Source of the DNA: Bacteroidia bacterium
GTDB taxonomy: Bacteria; Bacteroidota; Bacteroidia; J057; JADKCL01
Direction of reading: 5' to 3'
Assembly (NCBI GenBank): GCA_020635905.1
Contig: JACJYV010000002.1
Span: 124,001-188,000 of the forward strand
DNA: 64,000 nucleotides
Part shown: piece after piece, positions 1-9,580 of the stretch
Numbering within the stretch: the stretch's first letter is position 1
Layout: each line of letters begins with the position of its first letter
Notes under the pieces: generated by a model
What the model was told of the DNA's origin: nothing
Database searches by the model: none
What the model saw: only the letters and a program-made list of their open reading frames with translations
Program-made: the position numbers and the translations under genes

Positions 1-1
1 A

Positions 2-2437
2 AATCAAACGAACGCAACCATCTACCAACTGATGGAAGACGGAAAAGAAAAAGACATCATCCAAAAACACACGGAAGACAGCAGCCTGGAAGGTCGCTTT
101 ATGACCATCAATGGCAAGCAAATGTTGAACTTTGGTTCATGTGGGTATTTGGGAATAGAATTCGAGGAAACCCTGAAAGAGGGAGCCCGCAAGGCCCTCG
201 ATGCCTACGGCACCCAGTTTTCCAGCTCAAGGGCCTACCTGTCCATTGGACTGGTGAAAGAGGTTGAAGATAAAATGGAAGAATTATTCGGTCAGCCAGT
301 CATCATTACGGCCAGCACCACCATGGGTCACCTGGCTACTCTCCCTGTGATCGTTGAGGACGAGGACGCCGTAATTCTGGATATGCAGGCCCATACCAGC
401 ATTCAGATGGCCGTTCAGTTGCTGAAAGCCCGCGGGATCAACATTACCATCATTCGCCACAACGACATGGACGCTCTGGAAGCCAAAGTAGCAGAATTGA
501 AGGTAAAGCATAAAAAGATCTGGTATATGGCGGACGGTGTGTATTCTATGTATGGGGATTTTGCCCCCCTGGACCGCCTGCAGGAAATGCTGAACACCAT
601 TCCTGAATTTCACCTCTACATTGACGACGCCCACGGCATGGGTTGGACGGGCGAAAACGGCACGGGTTATGTTCGCAGCCAGATTGCTCACCACGAGCGC
701 ATGGTTATGGCCACTTCCATGAATAAATCTTTTGCAGCCGCAGGAGGGTGCATGATTTTCCCCAACGAAGAAATGCGCAAGCGGGTTTTGCACTGTGGTG
801 GAACCCTGATCTTTTCTGGCCCGATTCAGCCACCCATGCTCGGGGTAGCCCTGGCCTCAGCCAGGTTACACCTGAGCCCTGAAATCACCAGGTACCAACA
901 AAAGCTGGCTGAACTGACCGCTCACATGAACCAACGCCTCAATGAAGCAGGGTTGCCCCAATTCATGGAAACGGAAAGCCCCCTCTTTTTCATTCCGCTG
1001 GGCCTGCCCCGGGTGGTAAGCAAATTCGTCAAGCGGATGAAGCAGGACGGATTCTGGATCAATGCTGCCGCTTTCCCGGCTACGCCCATGAAACGGGGAG
1101 GTCTTCGTTTCATGACCAACGGCCACCTGACCAAAGCAGATATTGATGCCCTGGTAAACCGCATTGCTGTGCATTTCCAAAACATGCTTACCGAAGAGGG
1201 AATTACCTGCAAAGAAATTGCCCGCAACTTCCAAATCCCTGAATTTGAACTCAAAACCATCCCCAGCCAGACTCCCGTAATCAGGTTGAAAAAGGTAACC
1301 GAGCTGGAGCCAGTCCACAAACGGACCATCAGCCACCTGGATCCTGTGGAATGGGACGCGTTGCACGCCAGCAACGGAACCCTTTCCCACACCGTGTTGC
1401 AATCCCTGGAATCCGTTTTTGCAAAGGGAGATTCTCCTGAAAATCAGTGGGACTTCCATTACTTTCAGGTGAAAGACGATTTTGGAAAAACTGTTCTCTC
1501 CACCTTTTACACTGCCGTGCTGGTCAAAGACGATATGTTTGCCCCGGCCGCCGTCTCTGAGGTCATTGAGAAAAAACGCAAAAGTGATCCGCTGTTCCTC
1601 AATTCAAAAGTGGTAATGCTGGGCTCCATGATTACCAAAGGCCAAATCCTTTTTGTTGATCGTGAACACCCACAGTGGAAAATGGCTCTGCAGATGTTGA
1701 TCGACCAGATGCAGGAAACCGTGGCGAAAGTGAATGCAGCTCAGTTGATGTTGCGCGAATTTTATGGCCAGATTGACGAAGAATTACGCAAAACCATGCT
1801 GGAAATGGGATTCACCGCTCTCCAACTGCCCAATAACGTATCCATGCAACTCGGCTGGAAAAGCCAGGAAGAATATGAAGAAAGGCTCAGCGGGCGCTAT
1901 CGTTCCGATCTGCGCAGAGAGATCTTGAAGTTCGAAGACCAATTTGAGGTGGTAACCAGCAAACCCGCGGGTGAAGAGGAATTACAGGATTGTTACCAAC
2001 TTTATCTCAACGTATTCGAACGCTCTTTCCAGATGAACGTCCATCAGCTCCCCCTTGACTATTTCCGCATGATGCGGGCCCACGACAGCTTTGACATCAT
2101 TCGCCTGTTCCTCAAAGACGATCCACGGGGTTCAGAAGGCCGCAAACCTGTCGGGGTAATGTTCAGCTACTTTGAAAAAGGCACCTATCACGCCATGATC
2201 GTAGGCATTGACTACGAATTCAACCAAAGCACGGGCGTTTATAAGCAGGCGCTTTATCAGACCGCCCAAAGAGCCAATGACATTGGCGCCACTCACCTGG
2301 ACCTCGCCTTTACGGCAGAACTGGTGAAGAAGAAAGTGGGTGCAACCCCCGAATCCTGCTGGGCTTTTATCCAGATCATGGACAGCTTCAACCTGCAGGT
2401 GATCGAAAGCATGGGCCGCGATGCCAAAGCCAGTTAA
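2..2437 (+). CDS. Bifunctional PLP-dependent AONS-like enzyme / GNAT acyltransferase (5' partial)
   Basis: The frame is open to the left edge of the window, so the first ATG at 32 is probably internal and the true start lies outside. Numbered from that ATG, residues 1-390 form a fold-type I PLP domain of the alpha-oxoamine synthase group (8-amino-7-oxononanoate, serine palmitoyl and CqsA-type synthases). The PLP-binding DDAHGMGW motif is at 198-205, and SMNKSF carries the likely Schiff-base lysine K232. Residues about 400-801 form a second half resembling GNAT/FemAB-type acyltransferases. This architecture is known in Bacteroidota. By family logic the first half condenses an amino acid with an acyl thioester and the second half could N-acylate the product, as in sphingolipid- or sulfonolipid-like chemistry. 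That pathway is inference; the two-domain fusion is clear. Confidence 0.85.
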   Translation, partial: NQTNATIYQLMEDGKEKDIIQKHTEDSSLEGRFMTINGKQMLNFGSCGYLGIEFEETLKEGARKALDAYGTQFSSSRAYLSIGLVKEVEDKMEELFGQPVIITASTTMGHLATLPVIVEDEDAVILDMQAHTSIQMAVQLLKARGINITIIRHNDMDALEAKVAELKVKHKKIWYMADGVYSMYGDFAPLDRLQEMLNTIPEFHLYIDDAHGMGWTGENGTGYVRSQIAHHERMVMATSMNKSFAAAGGCMIFPNEEMRKRVLHCGGTLIFSGPIQPPMLGVALASARLHLSPEITRYQQKLAELTAHMNQRLNEAGLPQFMETESPLFFIPLGLPRVVSKFVKRMKQDGFWINAAAFPATPMKRGGLRFMTNGHLTKADIDALVNRIAVHFQNMLTEEGITCKEIARNFQIPEFELKTIPSQTPVIRLKKVTELEPVHKRTISHLDPVEWDALHASNGTLSHTVLQSLESVFAKGDSPENQWDFHYFQVKDDFGKTVLSTFYTAVLVKDDMFAPAAVSEVIEKKRKSDPLFLNSKVVMLGSMITKGQILFVDREHPQWKMALQMLIDQMQETVAKVNAAQLMLREFYGQIDEELRKTMLEMGFTALQLPNNVSMQLGWKSQEEYEERLSGRYRSDLRREILKFEDQFEVVTSKPAGEEELQDCYQLYLNVFERSFQMNVHQLPLDYFRMMRAHDSFDIIRLFLKDDPRGSEGRKPVGVMFSYFEKGTYHAMIVGIDYEFNQSTGVYKQALYQTAQRANDIGATHLDLAFTAELVKKKVGATPESCWAFIQIMDSFNLQVIESMGRDAKAS

Positions 2438-2555
2438 AGGTCGGGCGTCAGGCCTGGTTTTCAAACCTGCGCAAGCCTTGATCCCCAACATTTCAGGTCA
2501 GACTCACACCTGATGTCCGGGCACTCATTCCCTTGATTTCCCTGAGTTTTAATAC

Positions 2556-2590
2556 AAAAAAATCCCCGCCACAATGGACGGGGATTTTTG
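2556..2590. terminator. Bidirectional intrinsic terminator
   Basis: The stem AAATCCCCG / CGGGGATTT encloses a ten-base loop. It is flanked by an A-run on the left and a T-run on the right, so it can work on both strands. It sits between the convergent AONS/GNAT fusion gene and prfH. Confidence 0.8.
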
Positions 2591-2682
2591 TTTAGTGGAC
2601 CTGAAGTTGGAATTTCCAATCCCTGACTACAGCCATTTTGAACGTGGACTGCAAACAGGAAACCGTTTCAACCTCCAAACTC

Positions 2683-3318
2683 CTATCCTTTGAAGACATG
2701 CACAGGATTGCCGCGTTCCAGCAAAAAATGCTGGCTCCATTCCTCCATGATGCGATTTTGCTCCTGCTCCACCACAAAATCAGCCAGAGCTTTGGCGAAG
2801 CGCTCGCGGGCGAGCTTGCGGTTTTGCAACTGGCTGCGCGACTCGCTGCAGGTGATGGTCAGACCACTCGGACGGTGAATCAGCCGCACGGCAGATTCCA
2901 CTTTGTTGCGGTGCTGTCCGCCGGGTCCTGAAGCCTTGAACGTCTGGAATTCGAGGTCAGAATCCTTCCAGGACAGCTGCCGCTCAGTTTCCATCCAGGC
3001 GAGGCCCACAAACCAGTTTTTGCGTTTGTGGAATTTGCGAAATCTGCTTTTGCCGATCCATTGCACCGTGCCACTCCATTGAGCGATGAATTCACGGGAA
3101 GGATGGCCTTCCACCTGCAATAAAACCGAGGCCAAAGTGCCTGGCTCAGGCCCTTTGTCGCTGCGGATGGTGGTCAGTTTCAGGCCTTCGGCCTGAAAAG
3201 CTTCCTTCACTTTGGCCGCCAGTTGGGCCACCACCCAGCAGCATTCCACCGGGCCACGCCCGGAGGTAATCAATAAATATCGTGCAGGGACTTGTCCCTG
3301 CGGGGAAAAATTGCCCAT
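2683..3318 (-). CDS. prfH: Peptide chain release factor homolog PrfH
   Basis: The protein has 211 residues, the length of PrfH, a short class I release-factor relative lacking the codon-recognition domain. The GPGGQHRNKVESAVR segment carries the hydrolytic GGQ at 133-135. The N-terminal LLITSGRGPVECCWVV block, the RKNWFVGL block near residue 100 and the C-terminal ERGNPVHVFKG tail are all PrfH-specific rather than RF1, RF2 or ArfB. PrfH is reported to release peptides from ribosomes with a damaged decoding centre, acting with an RtcB-type RNA ligase that is usually encoded next door. No rtcB gene is present here: the neighbours are an AONS/GNAT fusion and an App1-like phosphatase. The 236-bp gap upstream suggests its own promoter. 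No Shine-Dalgarno is visible. Confidence 0.9.
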   Translation of the reverse strand: MGNFSPQGQVPARYLLITSGRGPVECCWVVAQLAAKVKEAFQAEGLKLTTIRSDKGPEPGTLASVLLQVEGHPSREFIAQWSGTVQWIGKSRFRKFHKRKNWFVGLAWMETERQLSWKDSDLEFQTFKASGPGGQHRNKVESAVRLIHRPSGLTITCSESRSQLQNRKLARERFAKALADFVVEQEQNRIMEEWSQHFLLERGNPVHVFKG

Positions 3319-3554
3319 AAAATCAGGTTAGAATTGAAATAAAGCAGGAAGTGTCCATCCCGGAAACAGGATTATCCCTGGAAAAAATCCCGCAAAAAAG
3401 GACGATATGTTATTGAGGTTGCCGCATGGGGCCTCCTTTCAGGCGAAAGGATTGGTGAGGCGAAGATAAGTGTGGAAAGAGATTCTGAGGGGATTTTCTG
3501 AACGAATGGTCAGAATTGCGGGGCAAGCTGTGACTTTCAGGACTGGATCAGCCC

Positions 3555-4703
3555 TCAATCATCATCCTGGTCATCCCAGGCATCATCAAAGCGCTGGTCG
3601 GCATTGCGCTGACGGGTCATTTCCTTTTCGATTTTGGCCAGGCGTTTTTCTTCCATGAAACCCATTTTTACCGCATGCTGGGCAGCTTCCAGGGAATTTT
3701 TCACTTTGAGCATGTGAATTCCTTCGGAATTCGCCAGATCGATCACGGGTTGCACCCGTTTGTTTTGGTCCTTGTCGCGGGCGTCGCGCAGGTAAACCGC
3801 CAAAATGCGGTCAGGATGGGCCTTGGCCAGGTCGTAATAGATAAAAGCATCGTACTGGCCTGTGTCGCCGATGAGGATGAAATTGAGCCAGGGATACGTG
3901 GAGAAAATGTCCTCAATGATGCGTTTTTTGTGGGAACCGTGAGAAGAAGCGCTGTTTTTGGCATCATCCCGCCCAAAATCCCGCAACTGCACAGGCCCCA
4001 TGGGAATTTTATTCAGTTCGATGAAATCGTAAATAAGGTAGAAAAGGTTCCAGGGGCCGCTGGAAACATAGAAAAATGGATTGGGACCCTTATCACGGGG
4101 GCCTTTCACCAGGGCGCGGTAAAACCTGCTTACACCTTTGAAGGCTACCCGGGTCAGGGAATTATTGGTCATGGTGACCCACACCATTTTGGTGATACTG
4201 GTCGCTCCCGTGTACATGATGGTGTCGTCCACGTCAGAGATTACCCCAAAATCTGCGTCTTTGGGAGGGATAAAAATCTGGCCCGAAAATTCGGGCACCT
4301 CTTTGAAAGTGACGGGCGAATCGACCAGGGTGACCTGGTATTTGTGGGGGCCGTGATCAGGATCCAGGGGTTTTTCAAGGGGAAATTCCAGGGAAAAGAA
4401 GCCTTCCTCGTCGGTATGCACCCGCACGCTTTGGCCGGCAATGGTCACCTCCACCAAAGCAAAAGGCACTTCCCGACTACCCATTCTTTTGTACACCCGC
4501 ACAAAATTTTCCCAGACAGAGTCTTCCTTGCTTGATTTTTTGATCCCGCGATCCTCCAGCACCCGCCCCTGAATGTAAGCCTTTTCGTCGTTTGCCCGGC
4601 AATTATAGCACGCGATGAAGAGCTTCTCGCTCGTCTTCATCCGCTTCTTTAATTTTTTGGCCAGCTCCTCGTAATTCTCTGGATTTATTTTCTCTGAAGC
4701 CAT
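3555..4703 (-). CDS. App1-like phosphatidate phosphatase (DUF2183)
   Basis: The protein has 382 residues and no signal peptide. The C-terminal two thirds carry the HAD-like signature of the App1/DUF2183 family: DVDDT at 157-161 (nucleophile and acid/base aspartates) and a later LIGDTGQYDAFIY block that supplies the metal-binding aspartate. The segment between them includes the conserved FYVSSGPWNLF. Residues about 75-130 look like a small beta-sandwich. Yeast App1 dephosphorylates phosphatidate, and bacterial members are assumed to act on phosphatidate or related phospholipids at the membrane. The C-terminal tail is acidic (DDAWDDQDDD). The gene stands alone, with gaps of more than 200 bp on both sides. 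Confidence 0.85.
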   Translation of the reverse strand: MASEKINPENYEELAKKLKKRMKTSEKLFIACYNCRANDEKAYIQGRVLEDRGIKKSSKEDSVWENFVRVYKRMGSREVPFALVEVTIAGQSVRVHTDEEGFFSLEFPLEKPLDPDHGPHKYQVTLVDSPVTFKEVPEFSGQIFIPPKDADFGVISDVDDTIMYTGATSITKMVWVTMTNNSLTRVAFKGVSRFYRALVKGPRDKGPNPFFYVSSGPWNLFYLIYDFIELNKIPMGPVQLRDFGRDDAKNSASSHGSHKKRIIEDIFSTYPWLNFILIGDTGQYDAFIYYDLAKAHPDRILAVYLRDARDKDQNKRVQPVIDLANSEGIHMLKVKNSLEAAQHAVKMGFMEEKRLAKIEKEMTRQRNADQRFDDAWDDQDDD

Positions 4704-4940
4704 AACCCGGATTGTTTGTGAACTAAACCTGTCTTTTCCCGCACAAAATTAATCAATTACACAGGCTTTTTTTGCCTTCTGACAATTTGCCCGCCGAATT
4801 TTTTGTATGCCTTCCATTGGTCAGGGGAAATTCTACATTCATCGAATATTATCTGGTTTTCAATGAAATTCAGTTAATTTATAGATTGATGTAATTCCAA
4901 TATGTTGGATTACAGGAGCTTTTCAATTGAACACACACAG

Positions 4941-7646
4941 ATGTTGGGACTACCCTCGCAAAAATCCTGCCTGATTTTTTATCTCCTGCTCCTGAGCCCC
5001 TTGCTGGCTTTTGTGCAAAACGGAGTGGTGAAAGGATGGGTGAAAGATGATTTTGGCGTCCTGCCCGGGGCCGAACTGGCTATTGAAGGCACCAAATTCA
5101 CCATCAATGCCGATCTCCAGGGAAATTTCCGCTGGGAACTTCCGCCCGGACAATACAACCTGATCGCAGGATTTCCCCTTTACAAATCCCAAACCCAGTC
5201 CGTAAAAATCGAGGCGGGAAAGGAAGTGGAGGCCAATTTCACCCTGGAACTTAAAACTTCGAGTCCCATAGAGGTGACGGTTGGTTCAAGGGCTCATCCC
5301 CGTTCCCTGATGGAGACCGCGGTTCCTGTGGATGTAATTTCTCCTGAAGACATCACCCAATCCACCCAACTCGAACTGGGCCAGATTCTGGAATACATTT
5401 CCCCTTCGTTTTACTCTGTGCCTCAAACCATTGCAGATGGCACGGACCATTCTGATCCTGCCACCCTGCGGGGCCTCGGGCCTGACCAGTTGCTGGTTTT
5501 GATCAACGGAAAACGCAGGCACACCAGTTCACTGATCAATGTGAACGGTACGGTAGGAAAAGGCTCCGTGGGCACGGACCTTAATGCCATTCCTGTGTCG
5601 GCCATTGACCGGATTGAGATTTTGCGGGACGGAGCAGCTGCCCAATACGGCTCAGATGCGATTGCGGGGGTGATCAACATTATCCTGAAAGACGAAATTG
5701 ATCAGGGAAATATCGCTTTCAGTTCTGCCCTCAACTCGGCCGGCGACGGATTGGAAACAGTGGTCTCGGGCAATTACGGATTTGCAGTAGGCAATTCAGG
5801 TTTTCTTTCGCTTACCGCAGAATTTCGCGACCGCGGAGCCACCAACCGCGCGGGCGATTATACCGGGAATGTATATTCTCTGAATGACAGCCTGGATGCG
5901 CAGCTCATTGCCGACAGCAATTTTTTTGGTCAAACGGGTTTTCAAAACAAGCAGATCATGGAAATTGGCAATGCGGCCACCCGCAACTCTGCCGTTTTCA
6001 TGAACGGGGTAATTCCCATCAATGACCAGGCCGAGTTTTATGCGCATGGAGGGTTTAATTTCAGAATTGGAGAAGCCCATGGCTTTTATCGCCTGCCTAT
6101 CGACCGGACCAAAGTCGTGCCAGAAATTTACCCCAATGGGTTTTCTCCCTTGTTGCATACGGACATTCTGGACCAGTCTATGTGTGCAGGGGTGAGGGGA
6201 AAATCGGGCAACTGGAATCTTGATTTCAGCAATACATTTGGCTCGAATCGCTTCAGCACGGCGGTCAAAAACTCGAATAATGCCTCCATGGGAACGGCTT
6301 CGCCGACCAATTTTTCCACGGGAGGCTTTGCCTACCGTCAGAATAACACCAATTTTGGAGTGAGCCGCACCTTCGACTGGCTTCAGTCAGTGAACCTGGC
6401 TTTTGGCGGGTTGTTGCGGGTCGAAAATTATCAGATATTTTCGGGTGAGGAATCCAGTTGGAAGGATTATGGCGATACGGCGATTGTGGGAGGCGACACC
6501 CTCAACAAGGAAGCCGGCGCCCAGATGTTTCCCGGCCTGCAGCCGGAAAATGAATTGAATAAGTTCCGCACCAACACCGCAAGCTACATTGATCTGGAGG
6601 CGAATATTACCCAAAAACTCATGGTCGGTGCCGCAGCCCGCTACGAACTGTACAGCGATTTTGGCAATAACCTGACCTATAAAATTGTAAGCAGATACCG
6701 TCTCAACAAGTATTTCAGCCTGCGGGGCGGGTACTCTACGGGGCTCAGGGCGCCATCGCTGGCCCAGGTTTATTTCAATAATATCGGGGTGCAGTTCATT
6801 GATGGAAATGCGCTTTCTGTCGGCACCTTCAACAACCAGAGCGCGGTGACCCGCGCTTTTGGGATTGGCCCGCTCAAGCCTGAACTTTCCCGCCACCTCA
6901 GCGGGGGTTTTACCACAGAACTGGCAGAGGGATTCAGCTTTACCCTCGACGGCTACCTCATTCTCATTCAGGACAGGATTGTCCTTTCAGGCCGCCTGGC
7001 CGAGGGATTTGATTCCATTCTGGATCCTTTGAATACAGGCGCAGCCCAGTTTTTCACCAATGCGATCAACACCCGTACCCAGGGACTGGATGCGGTGATC
7101 ACCTGGCGCAGGCAACTGAAAGACGGTCATTTCAAAATTTCCCTGGCCGGCAACCTTACCCAAACCCGTCTCAAAGGTGATATTCAGGTAAATTCGACCG
7201 AAAACATCCCTGATTCCGTTCTTTTCAACCGTGAAGAAGTTTCACGGATTGAAGTGGCCCAACCCAATTTCAAGGTCATTGGCATAGCCAGCTATAAGAC
7301 AGGAAAACTGAGTTTCCGTCTGCAAAGCACCCTGTTTGGTAGGGTCAAATACATTCATCCCGACGATGCAAACCCTGCCAGCTGGGTTCTCAATCAATAC
7401 ACGGGCCAGTTGGAAAGCCGGGATCAGGTTTTCAGGCCCAAACTTCTGACCGACCTTTCCCTGAATTACCAGATTTTCAAAAACCTCACCTGGACCCTGG
7501 GCTGCAATAACCTGTTCAATGTCTATCCCGACCCGCAAAAACACTCGGCCAACGTGGATGAAGGACGATTTGTGTACAGTCGCAGGGTGCAGCAATTTGG
7601 GGTGAAAGGCGCACAATTTCTGGTCAGGTTAAATCTCAGCATCTGA
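4941..7646 (+). CDS. TonB-dependent outer-membrane receptor with carboxypeptidase-regulatory-like domain
   Basis: I chose the ATG at 4941 over one at 4902 because it begins a good signal peptide (hydrophobic SCLIFYLLLLSPLLAF, cleavage near FVQ/NG). Residues about 30-105 form a CarboxypepD_reg-like beta domain (VVKGWVKDDFGVLPGA), usual in Bacteroidota receptors. A plug follows at about 115-240 with LVLINGKRRHTS, then IDRIEILRDGAAAQYG and DAIAGVINIIL. The rest is a 22-strand-type barrel with the final NNLFNVYPDP block. It should import a ligand through the outer membrane using TonB/ExbBD energy. The plug and barrel resemble the iron/cobalamin class rather than SusC, and no SusD partner follows. 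The histidine kinase gene starts 11 bases after the stop, so receptor and sensor are probably co-transcribed. Confidence 0.9.
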   Translation: MLGLPSQKSCLIFYLLLLSPLLAFVQNGVVKGWVKDDFGVLPGAELAIEGTKFTINADLQGNFRWELPPGQYNLIAGFPLYKSQTQSVKIEAGKEVEANFTLELKTSSPIEVTVGSRAHPRSLMETAVPVDVISPEDITQSTQLELGQILEYISPSFYSVPQTIADGTDHSDPATLRGLGPDQLLVLINGKRRHTSSLINVNGTVGKGSVGTDLNAIPVSAIDRIEILRDGAAAQYGSDAIAGVINIILKDEIDQGNIAFSSALNSAGDGLETVVSGNYGFAVGNSGFLSLTAEFRDRGATNRAGDYTGNVYSLNDSLDAQLIADSNFFGQTGFQNKQIMEIGNAATRNSAVFMNGVIPINDQAEFYAHGGFNFRIGEAHGFYRLPIDRTKVVPEIYPNGFSPLLHTDILDQSMCAGVRGKSGNWNLDFSNTFGSNRFSTAVKNSNNASMGTASPTNFSTGGFAYRQNNTNFGVSRTFDWLQSVNLAFGGLLRVENYQIFSGEESSWKDYGDTAIVGGDTLNKEAGAQMFPGLQPENELNKFRTNTASYIDLEANITQKLMVGAAARYELYSDFGNNLTYKIVSRYRLNKYFSLRGGYSTGLRAPSLAQVYFNNIGVQFIDGNALSVGTFNNQSAVTRAFGIGPLKPELSRHLSGGFTTELAEGFSFTLDGYLILIQDRIVLSGRLAEGFDSILDPLNTGAAQFFTNAINTRTQGLDAVITWRRQLKDGHFKISLAGNLTQTRLKGDIQVNSTENIPDSVLFNREEVSRIEVAQPNFKVIGIASYKTGKLSFRLQSTLFGRVKYIHPDDANPASWVLNQYTGQLESRDQVFRPKLLTDLSLNYQIFKNLTWTLGCNNLFNVYPDPQKHSANVDEGRFVYSRRVQQFGVKGAQFLVRLNLSI

Positions 7647-7657
7647 AGCACCGCGGC

Positions 7658-9580
7658 ATGATCCAACCCCGAAATAGCAACTCCCGCCAACAGATTTCGA
7701 TTCTGCTGGGGTTTTGTTTGTGGGGAATTTTACTGCCCTTCCTTTCCTTTGCCCAAAACGACAAAGATGAAAAGGTGCTGCGCATGAAAAAGTCCATTTT
7801 GATTTTCAATTTCGGACAACAGATCCAATGGCCGCCCAACTCCCTGGGAAGCGAATTCAGAATTGGGGTATTGGGTGAAAATCCCCTGACCGAAGATTTG
7901 AAGGCACTTTCCGCGGCTCGCACCATCAAAGGCCGCAAGGTCAGGGTCAGTTCATTTCGTACGCTGCCCATTTCCCAAAAAGTGGATCTGCTCTTTGTGG
8001 ATCGCGATTATAATTTCGACATCAAACAGGTGCTGGACATGGTGACGGGCACTTATACCCTGGTGGTGGGCGAAAATTACGAATTCAACCAGTCCATGCT
8101 CAATCTGGTGCGGGTCGAATCCAACATCCTCTATGAGCTCAACGAAAAACTTCTGCGCAAGGAAGGCCTGTTGGTCAATTCAGTGTTGCTGGAAAATGCC
8201 ATTACCTCAGCCGACCGCTGGCAGGATTTGTATGCCAAATCTGAACAATCGCTCGAAATGGAGCGCCAGACCGTGCTTGAACAAAAAGCTCTGCTCAAGG
8301 AACAGGATGAAAGGCTGGAACGCCAGCAGCAGTCGCTGAGGGGCCAAACCCGCCAAATCCAAAACCAACAGGCCACCCTCGACAGCCAGTTGGTGCAACT
8401 CCAGCTTCAACTGGACAAGATTGAAGGTCAGAAACTGCAAATAAAGACCCAGGAAGACAGAATCAGCTCTTTCAATCAGGAGATCGGGAAGATCATCGCC
8501 CAGAAAGAAAGACAGGAACAACAACTCCAGGAAAAAATTGCCCTGCTGGCAGGTTTCGAAAAACAGATTCTGGCCCAGAGAAAAGACATTGAAAAGCAAA
8601 AAGAGGAGGTTGCGTCGCGGGTGAATCTGATCCATTCCCAAAACGAGGAAATCATGGCTCAGGGAAAAAAGATTGAAGAACAACGGGAGGAATTGGGGGC
8701 TCAGGTACACGAATTGCATTCCAAAGAGCAGATTGTGTATCTCCTGATCGCCCTGATCGTGTTAACGGTTTTTATGGTGGTGATTCTGATTCGGGGAGGG
8801 CGCAACCGCAAACTGGCCAACGTGGCTTTGACCCAGAAAAATAATGCCATTGCCCTGCAAAAAGAGCAACTGGAACGGGCCAATCTGGAGCTGGGACAAT
8901 TTGCCTACGTTGCCTCCCACGACCTGCAGGAGCCTTTGCGCACGGTGGCCAACTTCGTGAATGTACTTCAGGAAGACTATGGACCGCAATTTGACGAACA
9001 GGCAAGTCAGTATTTCAATCTGATCACAGATTCCACCACCCGCATGAAAGCCCTGGTCAAGGATCTGCTCGACTATTCCCGCATCGGGCGGGAGCGGGAT
9101 TTTGTGAACGTTGATCTCAATCAACTCATTAAGGAGATCCGTACGGATCTCGACTCCCTGATCCGTGAAAACGGAGCTCAAATCCAGACGGATGACCTGC
9201 CGGTCATTCCCGGCTCGGCCACAGACCTGCGGCTGCTGTTTCAGAACCTGCTGAATAATGCCATCAAGTTTTCCCGGCCGGGTATTTCACCTCAGATCAG
9301 GATCTCGGCCACTCCACAAGGAGAAAGCTGGATTCTGGCGGTCAAGGACAACGGGATTGGAATTGAGGAGAAATTCCATGAAAAGATATTCATCATATTT
9401 CAGCGCCTGCACAATAAAAATGAGTACCAGGGCACAGGCATCGGGCTGGCTCATTGTAAAAAAATTGTAGATTTACACCGGGGAAAGATCTGGGTGGAAT
9501 CCATTCCAGAGCAGGGAAGTACGTTTTTTGTTTCATTGCCGGCCAAAAACCTTCCAAATCAGGAAAGCTATGTTACCTAA
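7658..9580 (+). CDS. Sensor histidine kinase with periplasmic YfiR-like domain and long coiled coil
   Basis: The signal peptide ends near SFAQ (residue 33). Residues about 43-185 match the YfiR/DUF4154 pattern (FNFGQQIQWP, FRIGVLGENPL, VDLLFVD). A Q/E/K-rich coiled coil covers about 190-355 and a single membrane helix (VYLLIALIVLTVFMVVILI) about 358-380. The cytoplasmic part has HisKA with FAYVASHDLQEPLRTV, putting the phospho-histidine at H421, and HATPase_c with the N box LLNNAIKF and G boxes DNGIGIEE and GTGIGLAHC. This layout places the YfiR domain and part or all of the coiled coil outside the inner membrane, signalling to the kinase. It lies between a TonB receptor and a receiver gene that overlaps its 3' end by 11 bases, so the three look like one signalling unit. 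Confidence 0.88.
   Translation: MIQPRNSNSRQQISILLGFCLWGILLPFLSFAQNDKDEKVLRMKKSILIFNFGQQIQWPPNSLGSEFRIGVLGENPLTEDLKALSAARTIKGRKVRVSSFRTLPISQKVDLLFVDRDYNFDIKQVLDMVTGTYTLVVGENYEFNQSMLNLVRVESNILYELNEKLLRKEGLLVNSVLLENAITSADRWQDLYAKSEQSLEMERQTVLEQKALLKEQDERLERQQQSLRGQTRQIQNQQATLDSQLVQLQLQLDKIEGQKLQIKTQEDRISSFNQEIGKIIAQKERQEQQLQEKIALLAGFEKQILAQRKDIEKQKEEVASRVNLIHSQNEEIMAQGKKIEEQREELGAQVHELHSKEQIVYLLIALIVLTVFMVVILIRGGRNRKLANVALTQKNNAIALQKEQLERANLELGQFAYVASHDLQEPLRTVANFVNVLQEDYGPQFDEQASQYFNLITDSTTRMKALVKDLLDYSRIGRERDFVNVDLNQLIKEIRTDLDSLIRENGAQIQTDDLPVIPGSATDLRLLFQNLLNNAIKFSRPGISPQIRISATPQGESWILAVKDNGIGIEEKFHEKIFIIFQRLHNKNEYQGTGIGLAHCKKIVDLHRGKIWVESIPEQGSTFFVSLPAKNLPNQESYVT

Noticed and set aside
3675..4535. 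Plus-strand open frame of 286 codons
   Set aside because: It lies entirely antisense to the App1-like gene, which has clear catalytic motifs; the frame has no family features.
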